Positions 1-8,259 of a DNA stretch of 64,000 bases are shown here, in pieces. The stretch's first letter is position 1. Every line of letters begins with the position of its first letter. A program made the position numbers and the translations under genes. Source of the stretch: JAJTFW01 sp031421935 (lineage in GTDB: Bacteria; Bacteroidota; Bacteroidia; AKYH767-A; OLB10); NCBI GenBank assembly GCA_031421935.1, contig JANOPQ010000074.1, forward strand, positions 22,126 to 86,125, given 5' to 3'. The notes under the pieces were generated by a model. The model was not told where the DNA came from. It saw nothing but the letters and a program-made list of their open reading frames with translations, and did no database searches.

Positions 1-1
1 T

Positions 2-493
2 TTACCTATTCAAAATAAGTATTTCACGCCTGAAACGCTCGGGAAAGATCGATTGGCAAATGTATGTGGAGCTTTGACCATTTTTCCAGGAAAAGATGTT
101 TTAGTAATTGACGTGGGTACTTGTTTGAAATATGATAATCTTACTTCAGATGGAAGTTATTTAGGTGGAGCTATTTCTCCTGGTATGCGAATGAGATTCA
201 AAGCTTTAAATGAACAAACGGCTCAATTACCATTAATTTCACCACAATTGGAACCTCGAATTATTGGAAGAAACACGGAAGAGTCTATTTTATCTGGTGT
301 GATGAACGGAATGATCGCCGAAATAAATGATGTTATTTGGCAATACAAGAATTTATATCCACGTTTAGAAACCATTCTGACAGGAGGCGATGCGAATTTC
401 TTTTTAAATCAGTTCAAATCCCGCATCTTTGCGGCCCCACATCTTACTTTAATGGGATTAAATAGTATCGTATTGAATCTTCCACATGAATAG
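2..493 (+). CDS. coaX: type III pantothenate kinase, 5' end missing
   Basis: Catalyses ATP-dependent phosphorylation of pantothenate, the first step of coenzyme A synthesis. The reading frame is open from base 2, and the first visible residues (LPIQNKYFTPETLGKDRLAN) match the conserved TPxTLGxDRLA motif of CoaX, so the gene starts before the window; the in-frame TTG at 53 is not the real start. Further family motifs are VIDVGTCLKYD (metal/ATP region), GGAISPGMRMRF and the C-terminal TGGDA. About 163 codons are visible, of a usual length near 240-260. The last 8 bases overlap the next gene, which suggests translational coupling with the outer membrane protein gene. Confidence 0.93.
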   Translation, partial: LPIQNKYFTPETLGKDRLANVCGALTIFPGKDVLVIDVGTCLKYDNLTSDGSYLGGAISPGMRMRFKALNEQTAQLPLISPQLEPRIIGRNTEESILSGVMNGMIAEINDVIWQYKNLYPRLETILTGGDANFFLNQFKSRIFAAPHLTLMGLNSIVLNLPHE

Positions 494-1757
494 AAATAAA
501 TTATTGATAGTTAGCTTGTTGATTTTGGCATTGCCATCATTCGGGTTCGCACAAACAAGTAGCGTTTCACCTTATTCTCGATTCGGTCCCGGTGATTTAC
601 TTTTTAAAGGATTTTCTCATCAAAGAGGAATGGGTGGAACTTCAATTGCAGAGACCAACGTTTCTCGTCTCAATTTCTCTAATCCTGCCAGCTATGCTTA
701 TGACTCCTTGATGGTTTTTGAGATTGGTTTAAGCGGTGAAAGAATATGGCTCGATCAAGGTGATTTAAGCAGTAAGAAATGGAATGCGAAATTGGAATAT
801 TTAGTAATTGGTCTTCCTTTAGTTCGTAATAAAATGGGATTAGCCTTTGGATTTATTCCGTTTAGTGGAACGGGTTACGATATTGAATCATCAACCACCA
901 TTGATTCTTCAAATGTATTGTCAACATCTTATAAGGGAGCCGGAGGATACAATCGTTATTTCATTGGAACAGGTATAAAGCTCACACCGAAATTAGCATT
1001 GGGAATTAATGCTTCTTATTTATTTGGATCACTAGAACAAAGTAGAGTCGCCAAGTATTCAAATACGGATTATTTTGGAACAAGAATTAAAGACAATACT
1101 TCCATTGGGGATTTTATGTTTGATGCGGGATTGAATTTTAAAACACCTCTTAAAAAGGGATATACATTAAGCTTGGGTGCTACAGCTAGCATTTCACAGC
1201 AGTTGAAAGCCAACAGAACTTTGTTATGGGAAAACTTTAAATTAAATTCCCTCGGAATTGATTTTTCTCGAGATACCATCGAATATAAAGAAAAGGAACA
1301 TGGTGAAATAGTGCTGCCTTTATCATTAGGATTTGGAATGCAACTCGCGAAAGATGAAAAATGGTTGATTCAATCAGATATTCGATACACTGAGTGGAGT
1401 TCGTATGAATCTTTTAAAGGAAAAGATAGCTTGAAAAATACGTTTCGTGTTTCGCTTGGAGGACAGTTTGCTCGCGATCCCCGTGGGACAAGTTTCGGAC
1501 AAAGAATTCAATATCGTGCTGGAATCTATTATGGTACTTCATTCCTAAATATTCGTAACAATACACTCGTTGATCAAGGTGTTAGTATTGGTTTCGGATT
1601 ACCTATTCGTAAAGCTTTTCAATCGATGGTTAACATAGCAATTGAAGCTGGGCAAATGGGTACTTTGGATGATAATTTGATACGCGAGCGATACATTAGA
1701 GCGGTTATAGGACTCACTTTTAATGAAGTTTGGTTCCAAAAACGTCGTTTCGATTAA
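486..1757 (+). CDS. outer membrane beta-barrel protein of unknown function
   Basis: A 423-residue protein with a clean signal peptide (MNRNKLLIVSLLILALPSFG, cleavage near FAQ) followed by alternating polar/aromatic strands typical of an outer membrane barrel. The early motif SPYSRFGPGDL and the segment GMGGTSIAETNVSRLNFSNPASY resemble the FadL/OmpP1-like proteins that often lie between coaX and lptC in Bacteroidota. That resemblance is from memory of gene order, not from a search. It overlaps coaX by 8 bases and shares TAATG with the next start, so it is translated as part of the operon. Substrate or role is unknown. Confidence 0.75.
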   Translation: MNRNKLLIVSLLILALPSFGFAQTSSVSPYSRFGPGDLLFKGFSHQRGMGGTSIAETNVSRLNFSNPASYAYDSLMVFEIGLSGERIWLDQGDLSSKKWNAKLEYLVIGLPLVRNKMGLAFGFIPFSGTGYDIESSTTIDSSNVLSTSYKGAGGYNRYFIGTGIKLTPKLALGINASYLFGSLEQSRVAKYSNTDYFGTRIKDNTSIGDFMFDAGLNFKTPLKKGYTLSLGATASISQQLKANRTLLWENFKLNSLGIDFSRDTIEYKEKEHGEIVLPLSLGFGMQLAKDEKWLIQSDIRYTEWSSYESFKGKDSLKNTFRVSLGGQFARDPRGTSFGQRIQYRAGIYYGTSFLNIRNNTLVDQGVSIGFGLPIRKAFQSMVNIAIEAGQMGTLDDNLIRERYIRAVIGLTFNEVWFQKRRFD

Positions 1758-2332
1758 TGAAATCTCCGTCTAATTTTATTCAATTTTTCAATGGTAGAGC
1801 TGTCAAATCACTTTTTTTATTAGTTTTAGGTGTTCAACTGGTATCCTGTGAAAATGATCAGGCTGAAATAAAGCGAGTAACTAATATTTCTAAGGAGCCT
1901 ATTGAACACATTAAAGGATTAGAAATATTATATAGTGATTCTGGAATGGTAAGGGTAAAGGTGAATTCTCCTGAGCTAAAAAAATTAGTTTTTCCAGAGC
2001 CAATCACAGAAATGCCTGCGGGGATTCACATTCAATTTTATGATGAATCGAAAAAAGTAACCTCGGAATTAAGAGCTAAGTATGCTATTCATTACGAAAA
2101 TGAAAGTAAGTGGGAGGCCCAAAAGGATGTGGTTGTCATCAATGAAAAAGGCGACCAATTAAATACGGAGAAATTAGTTTGGAATGAGCGGGAAGAGAAG
2201 TTGACCAGTGATGAACATGTTAAAATTACCACGGCTGAAGAGATCATTTATGGAAAAGGTTTTGAAGCCAATCAAGATTTTAGCAGATATAAAATTTTTA
2301 ATGTGAAAGGAAGAATAACAGTAAAAAAGTAA
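1757..2332 (+). CDS. lptC: LPS export ABC transporter periplasmic protein LptC
   Basis: LptC links the inner-membrane LPS transporter LptBFG to the periplasmic LptA bridge. The 191-residue product has an N-terminal hydrophobic segment ending in LVSC, a lipobox-like sequence, so it is probably a lipoprotein, which is usual for the Bacteroidota form. The body shows the family pattern of beta-strand repeats: VKVNSPELKKL, FPEPITEMPAGIHIQFYD, VTSELRAKYA and TEKLVWNEREEKLTSDEHVKI. The ATG at 1757 overlaps the previous stop (TAATG) and is chosen over an upstream in-frame codon at 1730, which would disrupt the signal sequence. Confidence 0.88.
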   Translation: MKSPSNFIQFFNGRAVKSLFLLVLGVQLVSCENDQAEIKRVTNISKEPIEHIKGLEILYSDSGMVRVKVNSPELKKLVFPEPITEMPAGIHIQFYDESKKVTSELRAKYAIHYENESKWEAQKDVVVINEKGDQLNTEKLVWNEREEKLTSDEHVKITTAEEIIYGKGFEANQDFSRYKIFNVKGRITVKK

Positions 2333-2341
2333 GTGTCCAAT

Positions 2342-2527
2342 ATGTTGAAGGTGTTAGAATATTCTTGGCTTTTCATCATGCTTTTAGGAGCCTCGTTTGG
2401 CACTTATAAGTGTATGGCCGAAAATATTTCTTCCGCCATATGGTTTTTTATTCTTGCTGGAGTGGCTTGCGTTTTTTGGATCGTTCGTCGAAACCAAAGA
2501 ATTCGGATTCAGAAAAAGATTCGATAA
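2342..2527 (+). CDS. small two-helix membrane protein
   Basis: A 61-residue product with two hydrophobic stretches (YSWLFIMLLGASFGTYKCM and SAIWFFILAGVACVFWIV) and a strongly basic tail (RRNQRIRIQKKIR), which places the C-terminus in the cytoplasm by the positive-inside rule. It begins 9 bases after lptC, either at this ATG or at the GTG directly after the lptC stop (2333). No family is recognised. Its position between lptC and the PpiD-like chaperone suggests a minor role in envelope assembly, but this is inference only. Confidence 0.6.
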   Translation: MLKVLEYSWLFIMLLGASFGTYKCMAENISSAIWFFILAGVACVFWIVRRNQRIRIQKKIR

Positions 2528-2656
2528 TTCTTGTCTTTAGCGGTCATTTATACCCTTAATTCCATTATTCTTTCCATTCCAAAATAGATTGTTGGATTTC
2601 AGCTATTTACTTTTGAGTATCTGTGAAATAAGTTTTTAGCCTTCAAGAAAGCTTCG

Positions 2657-2664
2657 TATATTCG
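2657..2664 (+). promoter_or_regulatory. -7 promoter element for the PpiD-like gene
   Basis: TATATTCG lies 27 bases before the ATG at 2692 and matches the Bacteroidota -7 consensus TAnnTTTG at 7 of 8 positions. No convincing -33 TTG is seen at normal spacing. Inferred from sequence only. Confidence 0.4.
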
Positions 2665-2691
2665 CAGCCTTAAATTAGAAATAATAGAGTT

Positions 2692-4782
2692 ATGGCAGTA
2701 ATTGAAAAAATCAGAGGCAAAGCAAATTTATTGTTAGTTTTTGTGGGCTTTAGCCTTGTAGCATTCATTTTAGGTGATTTTTTTTCATCTAATAATGGAA
2801 TGAGTAGCAGTGATGCTAATATCGGTGAAATAGACGGTAAGAAGGTCAATGTGATGGACTTTGAAGAAAAGGTCCAGGTACAATTGGATAATTATAAACT
2901 TCAAAGTAATTCTGATAACGTTGATCAGAATACCACCGAGCAAATTCGCGAGCAAACTTGGAACCAGTTGATCAATGAAATGGTCTTGACTCCTCAGTAT
3001 GAGAAGTTGGGAATTACTTGCTCTCCAAAGGAACTCTTGGATATGGTCCAAGGAAAAAACCCGCATCCTCAAGTTAAGCAAGCATTTACAGACCCTAAAA
3101 CAGGCGTATTTAATCCAGCGAACGTATCCAATTTTTTAAAGAACATGGATAATGACCAAACGGGTAAAACACGTCAGCAATGGGTCGTTTTTGAAAAAGC
3201 GATTCGTGAAGAACGTATTCAACAAAAATATTACAACCTCATCAAGCAAGGATTGTACATTTCAAAAGCAGAAGCTAAAGATGATTTCTTCAATAGAATG
3301 AAGACAGCTTCTGTTCGATATGTGACTTTAAATTATGCTTCTATTCCTGATACTACCATTGAAGTTACCGATGCAGAATTGAAAACGTTGTACAATGCAA
3401 CGATGAAGAAGTATAAGCAAGAAGCGTCTGCAAATATTGATTATGTAACGTTTGAAGTTTTTCCAAGTGATGTGGATCGCCAAGCGGCTATGTTTTCAAT
3501 TAACAAATTAACAGAAGAGTTTAAAGCAACTGATAATGATTCGATGTTTGTTGCATTGAATAGTGATTCTCCTTTTAACCCTGCTTTCAATAAAAAAGGA
3601 ACGTTGCCTTTAAATATTGATTCGATTATGTTCTCCGCTCCTGTTGGTTTTGTATTGGGACCTTATATGGAGAACAATATCTATAAACTAGCTAAAGTTT
3701 CTGCCGTGAAGATGCTTCCAGATTCTGTGAAAGCCTCTCATATTTTGTTAAAGATGGATCCTGCTAAGAAGGATGCCATATTAGCAACGGCAGATAGTAT
3801 TAAAACTGCATTGAAAGGAGGAGCTAACTTTGCTATTCTAGCTTTTCAATATTCTACCGATGAAGGTTCGAAAATTAAAGGTGGTGACTTAGGATGGTTT
3901 TCTCCAGGGATGATGGTTGCTGAATTTAATGATGCTTGTTTTAATGGAGCAAAAGGTGATTATACGATTGTAGAATCTCAATTTGGAATTCATATCATTC
4001 ATATCGTTGATCAAGGTAAGCAAGCACGTCAACTTCGTATTGCTTATGTCGACAAAAAAATTGAACCAAGTTCTAAAACCTATCAAGCGGTATATTCTAA
4101 AGCAAATGGATTTGCATCTAAAAATGCAAAAGGGGATGTTTTTGAAAAATCAATTACCGATGAGAAACTTACGAAGATGTCAGAGCCTAATATTTTTGAG
4201 AACGCACGTCAAATAGGTCCGATGGAAAATTCTCGTGAGTTAGTTCGATGGGCTTTCACTGCCAAAATAGGTGAGGTCTCAAAAGCATTTGAATTCGGAA
4301 ATCGTTTTGTGGTAGCGAAGTTGAATGAAAGAAAGGAAAAGGGATACAGTACACTCGAGCAAATAAAAGATCAACTTACCATTGAAGTTCGCCGTGATAA
4401 GAAGGCAGCCTTGTTAATTGAAAAATTGAATAAGGGCGGTAACAATTTAGATGCGATTGCAACTGCTAACGGACAAGCTGTTCAGACTGCAGATAATGTT
4501 TCTTTCGCATCGCCTGTTTTCCCAAGTAGTGGTATGGAGCCGTTTGTGGTTGGCTATTTAATGAATGTTAAAGCCGGACAAGTAACTCCTCCTATAAAGG
4601 GAGCAAGTGGCGTATTCGTAGCGCAAGTAGTTTCTTTCGCTGATGTAAAAGAGCCAGCTGATTTAGCTGGTGAAGCGAAGCAACAATTAAGTTCGCAATT
4701 GCAAAATCGTTCACAGTATGAAACTTACAATGCTTTACGCGAAAAAGCGGGAATTGTTGACAGAAGATCTAAATTTTATTAA
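2692..4782 (+). CDS. PpiD-type peptidylprolyl isomerase/chaperone
   Basis: A membrane-anchored periplasmic folding factor of the SurA/PpiD class. The 696-residue protein has an N-terminal signal anchor (residues about 11-30, LLLVFVGFSLVAFILGDFF), a SurA_N-like region (about 40-200) and one parvulin (PPIC) domain at about 346-440. The domain is marked by VKASHILLKMD, GGDLGWFSPGMMVAEF and FGIHIIHIVDQ. A second, degenerate rotamase-like stretch follows toward the C-terminus. Such proteins assist outer membrane protein folding, which fits the lptC neighbourhood. It has its own promoter-like element upstream and a strong terminator 20 bases downstream, so it ends this gene group. Confidence 0.88.
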   Translation: MAVIEKIRGKANLLLVFVGFSLVAFILGDFFSSNNGMSSSDANIGEIDGKKVNVMDFEEKVQVQLDNYKLQSNSDNVDQNTTEQIREQTWNQLINEMVLTPQYEKLGITCSPKELLDMVQGKNPHPQVKQAFTDPKTGVFNPANVSNFLKNMDNDQTGKTRQQWVVFEKAIREERIQQKYYNLIKQGLYISKAEAKDDFFNRMKTASVRYVTLNYASIPDTTIEVTDAELKTLYNATMKKYKQEASANIDYVTFEVFPSDVDRQAAMFSINKLTEEFKATDNDSMFVALNSDSPFNPAFNKKGTLPLNIDSIMFSAPVGFVLGPYMENNIYKLAKVSAVKMLPDSVKASHILLKMDPAKKDAILATADSIKTALKGGANFAILAFQYSTDEGSKIKGGDLGWFSPGMMVAEFNDACFNGAKGDYTIVESQFGIHIIHIVDQGKQARQLRIAYVDKKIEPSSKTYQAVYSKANGFASKNAKGDVFEKSITDEKLTKMSEPNIFENARQIGPMENSRELVRWAFTAKIGEVSKAFEFGNRFVVAKLNERKEKGYSTLEQIKDQLTIEVRRDKKAALLIEKLNKGGNNLDAIATANGQAVQTADNVSFASPVFPSSGMEPFVVGYLMNVKAGQVTPPIKGASGVFVAQVVSFADVKEPADLAGEAKQQLSSQLQNRSQYETYNALREKAGIVDRRSKFY

Positions 4783-4803
4783 TAATTAATAAATAATTTG
4801 AAG

Positions 4804-4833
4804 AGCCGGGATATTATTCCGGCTTTTCTTTTT
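4804..4833 (+). terminator. Rho-independent terminator after the PpiD-like gene
   Basis: Stem AGCCGG (4804-4809) pairs with CCGGCT (4819-4824) around a 9-base AT-rich loop and runs into a T-rich tract (TTTTCTTTTT). It separates the coaX-ppiD group from the DUF3667 gene. Confidence 0.85.
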
Positions 4834-4862
4834 ATGTTCGGACTGTTATTTGATTTTAAGAT

Positions 4863-5897
4863 ATGAACCTTAAGAAGATTGTACGGGCAAATCATTGTTC
4901 GAACTGTGAAACTCCATTACAGGTTGAATCAGATAATTTCTGCCCAAATTGTGGCCAGTTAAACAATACTAAAAAAGAAACAGCTTTTGGACTTGTAAAA
5001 GAATTGGTAGAGGAATTTCTACATCTGGATTCTAAAGTGATTAAAAGTTTAGTGCCTTTGTTGTTCAAGCCCGGATTTTTAACCGTGGATTATATCAATG
5101 GAAAAAGAGCGCGCTATTTTCATCCAGTACGAATGTTTTTGATTGTAACCGTGATTATGTTTATTGTGGGCGGTTTTTCAAGTAGTAATGAAGATAAGAT
5201 TTCAAAAAGTAAAAAACAATCTACCACTACCGATTCAAGCCTTGTGAAAAGCGATACATTGAATTTGAATACAGATTCTACTTATACATTCAACACGGAG
5301 ACGCTAGAGTTCGACCGAGAAGAGAGGAAGTCGGGAATTAACAATGCAAATTTTTATTGGTCATTTGGTTCTGTGAAGATACAGCGCGATACCCTGCAAC
5401 GCTATTTGGATCAAGGAATAATCAATCCATCTGCATTGATGGATACATTTAAAATTGAAAAGACTTTTTTCAATACCATTTTTTTTAGTCAAGCTATCAA
5501 ATCGCAATTGGCAGGGAAGGAAAAAATATTAGACTACTACAAGCATAAATTGCCTTGGTTGCTGTTTTCGCTTATGCCCGTATTTGCATTTGTCTTGTAC
5601 CTGTTTTATATCCGACGAAAAATTTTCTTTGTTGATCATCTCATTTTTGCATTTCATTTGCATACTGCCACATTTCTAATTAATACCATACAAGACTTAA
5701 TCACTTGGTTGACTCCAATAAATGCAGATATTTTAAGTTATTACATTCCTATTTATTACTTCATCTCTCTGAAAAAAGTGTATGGTCAATCCATCCCTAA
5801 AACAATTTTTAAAGGAATTGGGATTGGATTCTTTTATATAATAGTTGGATTTTTAGTCCTGTTATTAGTAGCCGGACTTATGTTTTTAATGATCTAA
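4863..5897 (+). CDS. DUF3667 domain membrane protein
   Basis: A 344-residue protein opening with a rubredoxin-like zinc ribbon: CSNCETPL and FCPNCGQ at about residues 12-32 supply four cysteines. It then shows the DUF3667 signature FKPGFLTVDYINGKRARYF, where the protein enters a first membrane helix (MFLIVTVIMFIVGG). A polar, Ser/Thr-rich domain of about 120 residues, presumably outside the cytoplasm, is followed by four hydrophobic helices at the C-terminus. The family is widespread in Bacteroidota and uncharacterised. Its stop lies 4 bases from the convergent murI stop. Confidence 0.82.
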   Translation: MNLKKIVRANHCSNCETPLQVESDNFCPNCGQLNNTKKETAFGLVKELVEEFLHLDSKVIKSLVPLLFKPGFLTVDYINGKRARYFHPVRMFLIVTVIMFIVGGFSSSNEDKISKSKKQSTTTDSSLVKSDTLNLNTDSTYTFNTETLEFDREERKSGINNANFYWSFGSVKIQRDTLQRYLDQGIINPSALMDTFKIEKTFFNTIFFSQAIKSQLAGKEKILDYYKHKLPWLLFSLMPVFAFVLYLFYIRRKIFFVDHLIFAFHLHTATFLINTIQDLITWLTPINADILSYYIPIYYFISLKKVYGQSIPKTIFKGIGIGFFYIIVGFLVLLLVAGLMFLMI

Positions 5898-5901
5898 AAA
5901 A

Positions 5902-6723
5902 TTACTTCCAAAGATTTTTCTGCTCGAGCTTAATCTTTCCTTTGAAGAATATTTTTGTGCTCTGTTCAAAAGAAGCAGTATAATCTGAAATATAGAAGAA
6001 GTGTTTTTTTGCTTTCTTAGAATTTAGCAAATGCTTTTTATCTAAAACATCTTTCACATGTTGAGCCACGATGCTTGCTGAATCAAAAATGGTGATACGT
6101 CCTTTGTAATATTGCTCTATCTCCGGACGAATTAAAGGGTAGTGTGTACAACCTAAAATTAGGCTGTCAATTTTCTTAAGTTTGGCACGAGAAAGATAAT
6201 CGTTGATAATGGTTTTGGAAATTTTATTATTGAAAAATCCTTCTTCTATCATTGGAGCTAATAAGGGAGTTGCCAAGGAAGTGACTGCTACCTTTTTTGA
6301 TTTAGCTATTATTTTTTTTGGATAAACATCCGACTTCACTGTCGCTTTCGTTCCAATAATTCCAACATGTTTTGATGAAGTTTCATCGCAAACAAAATTT
6401 ACTACAGGATCAATTACATTAATCACAATGGCTTTCTTTCCTACATGCTTTTTCACTTCATCAAAGGCTACCGACGAAATGCTGTTGCAAGCGATCACAA
6501 TGGCTTTACAATTATACTTAATAAGGAAGTCGGCAATCACCACCGACCACTTTTTAATCGCTTCTGGCGACTTATCTCCATAGGGAAGATGCGCAGTGTC
6601 GCCAAAATAAATTAACGACTCATTGGGCATGAGTTTATGGATGGCATTAGCAACCGTTAGGCCACCAATTCCCGAATCAAAAATTCCGAGTGGACGAGAA
6701 GCTTCTGAAGGATGTTTAGGCAT
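5902..6723 (-). CDS. murI: glutamate racemase
   Basis: Interconverts L- and D-glutamate, providing D-Glu for peptidoglycan. The 273-residue product carries the substrate motif GIFDSGIGGLTVA near the N-terminus, the first catalytic cysteine in VIACNSIS and the second in LGCTHYPLI. The ATG at 6723 is preferred over an in-frame TTG 6 bases upstream, because that TTG lies inside a perfect -7 promoter element (6727-6734). The gene follows the ompH operon terminator on the same strand, so it is probably transcribed separately, perhaps from a leaderless message. Confidence 0.95.
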   Translation of the reverse strand: MPKHPSEASRPLGIFDSGIGGLTVANAIHKLMPNESLIYFGDTAHLPYGDKSPEAIKKWSVVIADFLIKYNCKAIVIACNSISSVAFDEVKKHVGKKAIVINVIDPVVNFVCDETSSKHVGIIGTKATVKSDVYPKKIIAKSKKVAVTSLATPLLAPMIEEGFFNNKISKTIINDYLSRAKLKKIDSLILGCTHYPLIRPEIEQYYKGRITIFDSASIVAQHVKDVLDKKHLLNSKKAKKHFFYISDYTASFEQSTKIFFKGKIKLEQKNLWK

Positions 6724-6726
6724 AGT

Positions 6727-6734
6727 CAAAAGTA
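6727..6734 (-). promoter_or_regulatory. -7 promoter element for murI
   Basis: Read on the minus strand the sequence is TACTTTTG, a perfect TAnnTTTG, ending 3 bases before the murI ATG. Transcription would begin at or next to the start codon. No TTG is found at the usual -33 distance. Confidence 0.45.
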
Positions 6735-6800
6735 AAAATTATTTGCTAAAATATAGACGATTATACAATTCCTTTTTTCATGGCTTATTCAGTATTCAAT

Positions 6801-6834
6801 AAAAAAGTCCATGGAATGTTCCATGGACTTTTTT
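6801..6834 (-). terminator. strong hairpin terminator after ompH
   Basis: Perfect 16-bp inverted repeat: AAAAAAGTCCATGGAA (6801-6816) pairs with its exact complement (6819-6834) across a 2-base centre. The A/T ends give a T tract in both directions. It lies 19 bases past the ompH stop and separates that operon from murI. Confidence 0.9.
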
Positions 6835-6852
6835 AAATTTTGAATAGATAGC

Positions 6853-7365
6853 TTATTTCAATCCCAACTTTGTTTTCACCATCGGCATTACATCATCCGA
6901 ATCCTGAGCATATAACAAGGTTCCTGCGCTTGCGTCAAAAATGTAAGAGAACTTATTCTCTTTAGCTACCGAGTTAATAGCTTCTTCTGCTTTTTTCAAG
7001 ATCGGAGTATACAACTCTTCTTTCTTTTTTTGCATTGAGCTTTGTGCCGACTCTTGAAACGATTGAATGCGCTCTTCAAGATCACTGATCTCTTTTAATT
7101 TCGCATCACGAATAGGATCCGCCATAGCTGCTTCTTTCGATTTGAAATCAGTGATTTTTCCCTGATATTCCGCCGTCATGGTTTTTAATTGATTCTCTAA
7201 GGAGGCTCCAAATTTTTGCAATGTGGAATCTGCTAATTTGGTTTCTGGCATTAAACTAATCAACTGCGTTGAATTAATATGTCCAAATTTTAGAGTGGAT
7301 TGAGCTTGAGTTTGTACAGCAAAACTCAATAGAATGCCAAAACAAATGGCAACGATTCTTGTCAT
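6853..7365 (-). CDS. OmpH/Skp family periplasmic chaperone (first copy)
   Basis: Skp-type holdase that keeps unfolded outer membrane proteins soluble on their way to BamA. The 170-residue product has a signal peptide (ending VQTQAQ), the family start FGHINSTQLISLMPE, a central coiled-coil of about 90 residues rich in K/E/Q, and the C-terminal strand motif FSYIFDASAG. Length is normal for the family. It sits 38 bases after a second ompH gene; tandem ompH genes after bamA are the usual Bacteroidota arrangement. A perfect hairpin terminator follows. Confidence 0.9.
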   Translation of the reverse strand: MTRIVAICFGILLSFAVQTQAQSTLKFGHINSTQLISLMPETKLADSTLQKFGASLENQLKTMTAEYQGKITDFKSKEAAMADPIRDAKLKEISDLEERIQSFQESAQSSMQKKKEELYTPILKKAEEAINSVAKENKFSYIFDASAGTLLYAQDSDDVMPMVKTKLGLK

Positions 7366-7403
7366 GATAATAGATTTATTAATTTATGTGTTTTTAGTTT
7401 TTA

Positions 7404-8027
7404 TTATTTACGTTCTTCTGATCCACCACCTTTTCCTTCGGTTGGAGTACTAGAAGGACTTCCTCCCTCTTTACTGGTACCACCTTTCGCTTCGCCACCT
7501 TTTGTTCCGGATTTATATCCCATTGATTCTAAGATGTCGTCACTTTTATCGTATTTAGGGTTGGTGTAAAGCATTACTAAATCGCCCGACTTATCAAAAA
7601 TCACTGCGAAACTTTGATCAGTAGCCATTTTCTTAACGGCATTGAAAATTTTATCTTGAATTGGTTTGATTAACTCTTGTTTCTTTTTGAATAACTCACC
7701 TTCGTAACCAAACTTTTGCTTTTGATATTCTTTCACCTCTTTTTCTTTGTTCGTGATTTCTTGTTCACGCTTACGACGCATTTCTTCGGTTAAAAGAATT
7801 TGCTCTGCTTGATAGTCTTTGTATAGCTTATCAATCACCGTATATTTTGATTCAATGTCTTTTTGCCATGAAATACTGAGTTGATCTAGTTGTTGGTTGG
7901 CAGCTTTGTATTCAGAAATATTATCTAAAATATATTGTGAATCGATATACGCATATTTCTGTGCGAAAATGGAAGGACTAGCAAACATTCCAATAAAGAA
8001 TGTACATGCAATGATTAGCTTTTTCAT
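7404..8027 (-). CDS. OmpH/Skp family periplasmic chaperone (second copy)
   Basis: Paralogue of the neighbouring Skp-like gene: signal peptide (ending PSIFAQ), KYAYIDSQYILDNISEY at the start of the mature protein, a long charged coiled-coil (about residues 45-130) and the closing motif FAVIFDKSGDLVMLY. Unlike its neighbour it carries an extra tail of about 40 residues rich in Gly, Ser, Lys and Glu, of low complexity and probably disordered. A promoter matching both Bacteroidota elements lies just upstream, so the pair can be expressed separately from bamA. Confidence 0.9.
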   Translation of the reverse strand: MKKLIIACTFFIGMFASPSIFAQKYAYIDSQYILDNISEYKAANQQLDQLSISWQKDIESKYTVIDKLYKDYQAEQILLTEEMRRKREQEITNKEKEVKEYQKQKFGYEGELFKKKQELIKPIQDKIFNAVKKMATDQSFAVIFDKSGDLVMLYTNPKYDKSDDILESMGYKSGTKGGEAKGGTSKEGGSPSSTPTEGKGGGSEERK

Positions 8028-8072
8028 AAGTCTTGGGATTTTTTAGTATCCGTCTTTTGCAAATTATCGTGC

Positions 8073-8103
8073 CAAATTTACCTCTTTTTATCGTAGTTAC
8101 CAA
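8073..8103 (-). promoter_or_regulatory. promoter for the tandem ompH genes
   Basis: On the minus strand, TTG (8103-8101) is followed after 20 bases by TAAATTTG (8080-8073), matching the Bacteroidota -33 TTG and -7 TAnnTTTG. The start codon follows about 45 bases later. A second perfect -7 match, TATCTTTG, lies at 8108-8101. Confidence 0.5.
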
Positions 8104-8259
8104 AGATACTCGATGGTTATACTCAAGGTAAAGCGTTGTTGGTCAAATTTTTGATCCTGAGTTTAATCTTAATTATTACAAATTTTGACGAAACTCCTTC
8201 AAATTCTTTATGCTTTCTTCACCTAAAAGGAAGTAATCAAAAGAAAACTGCTTATTTTT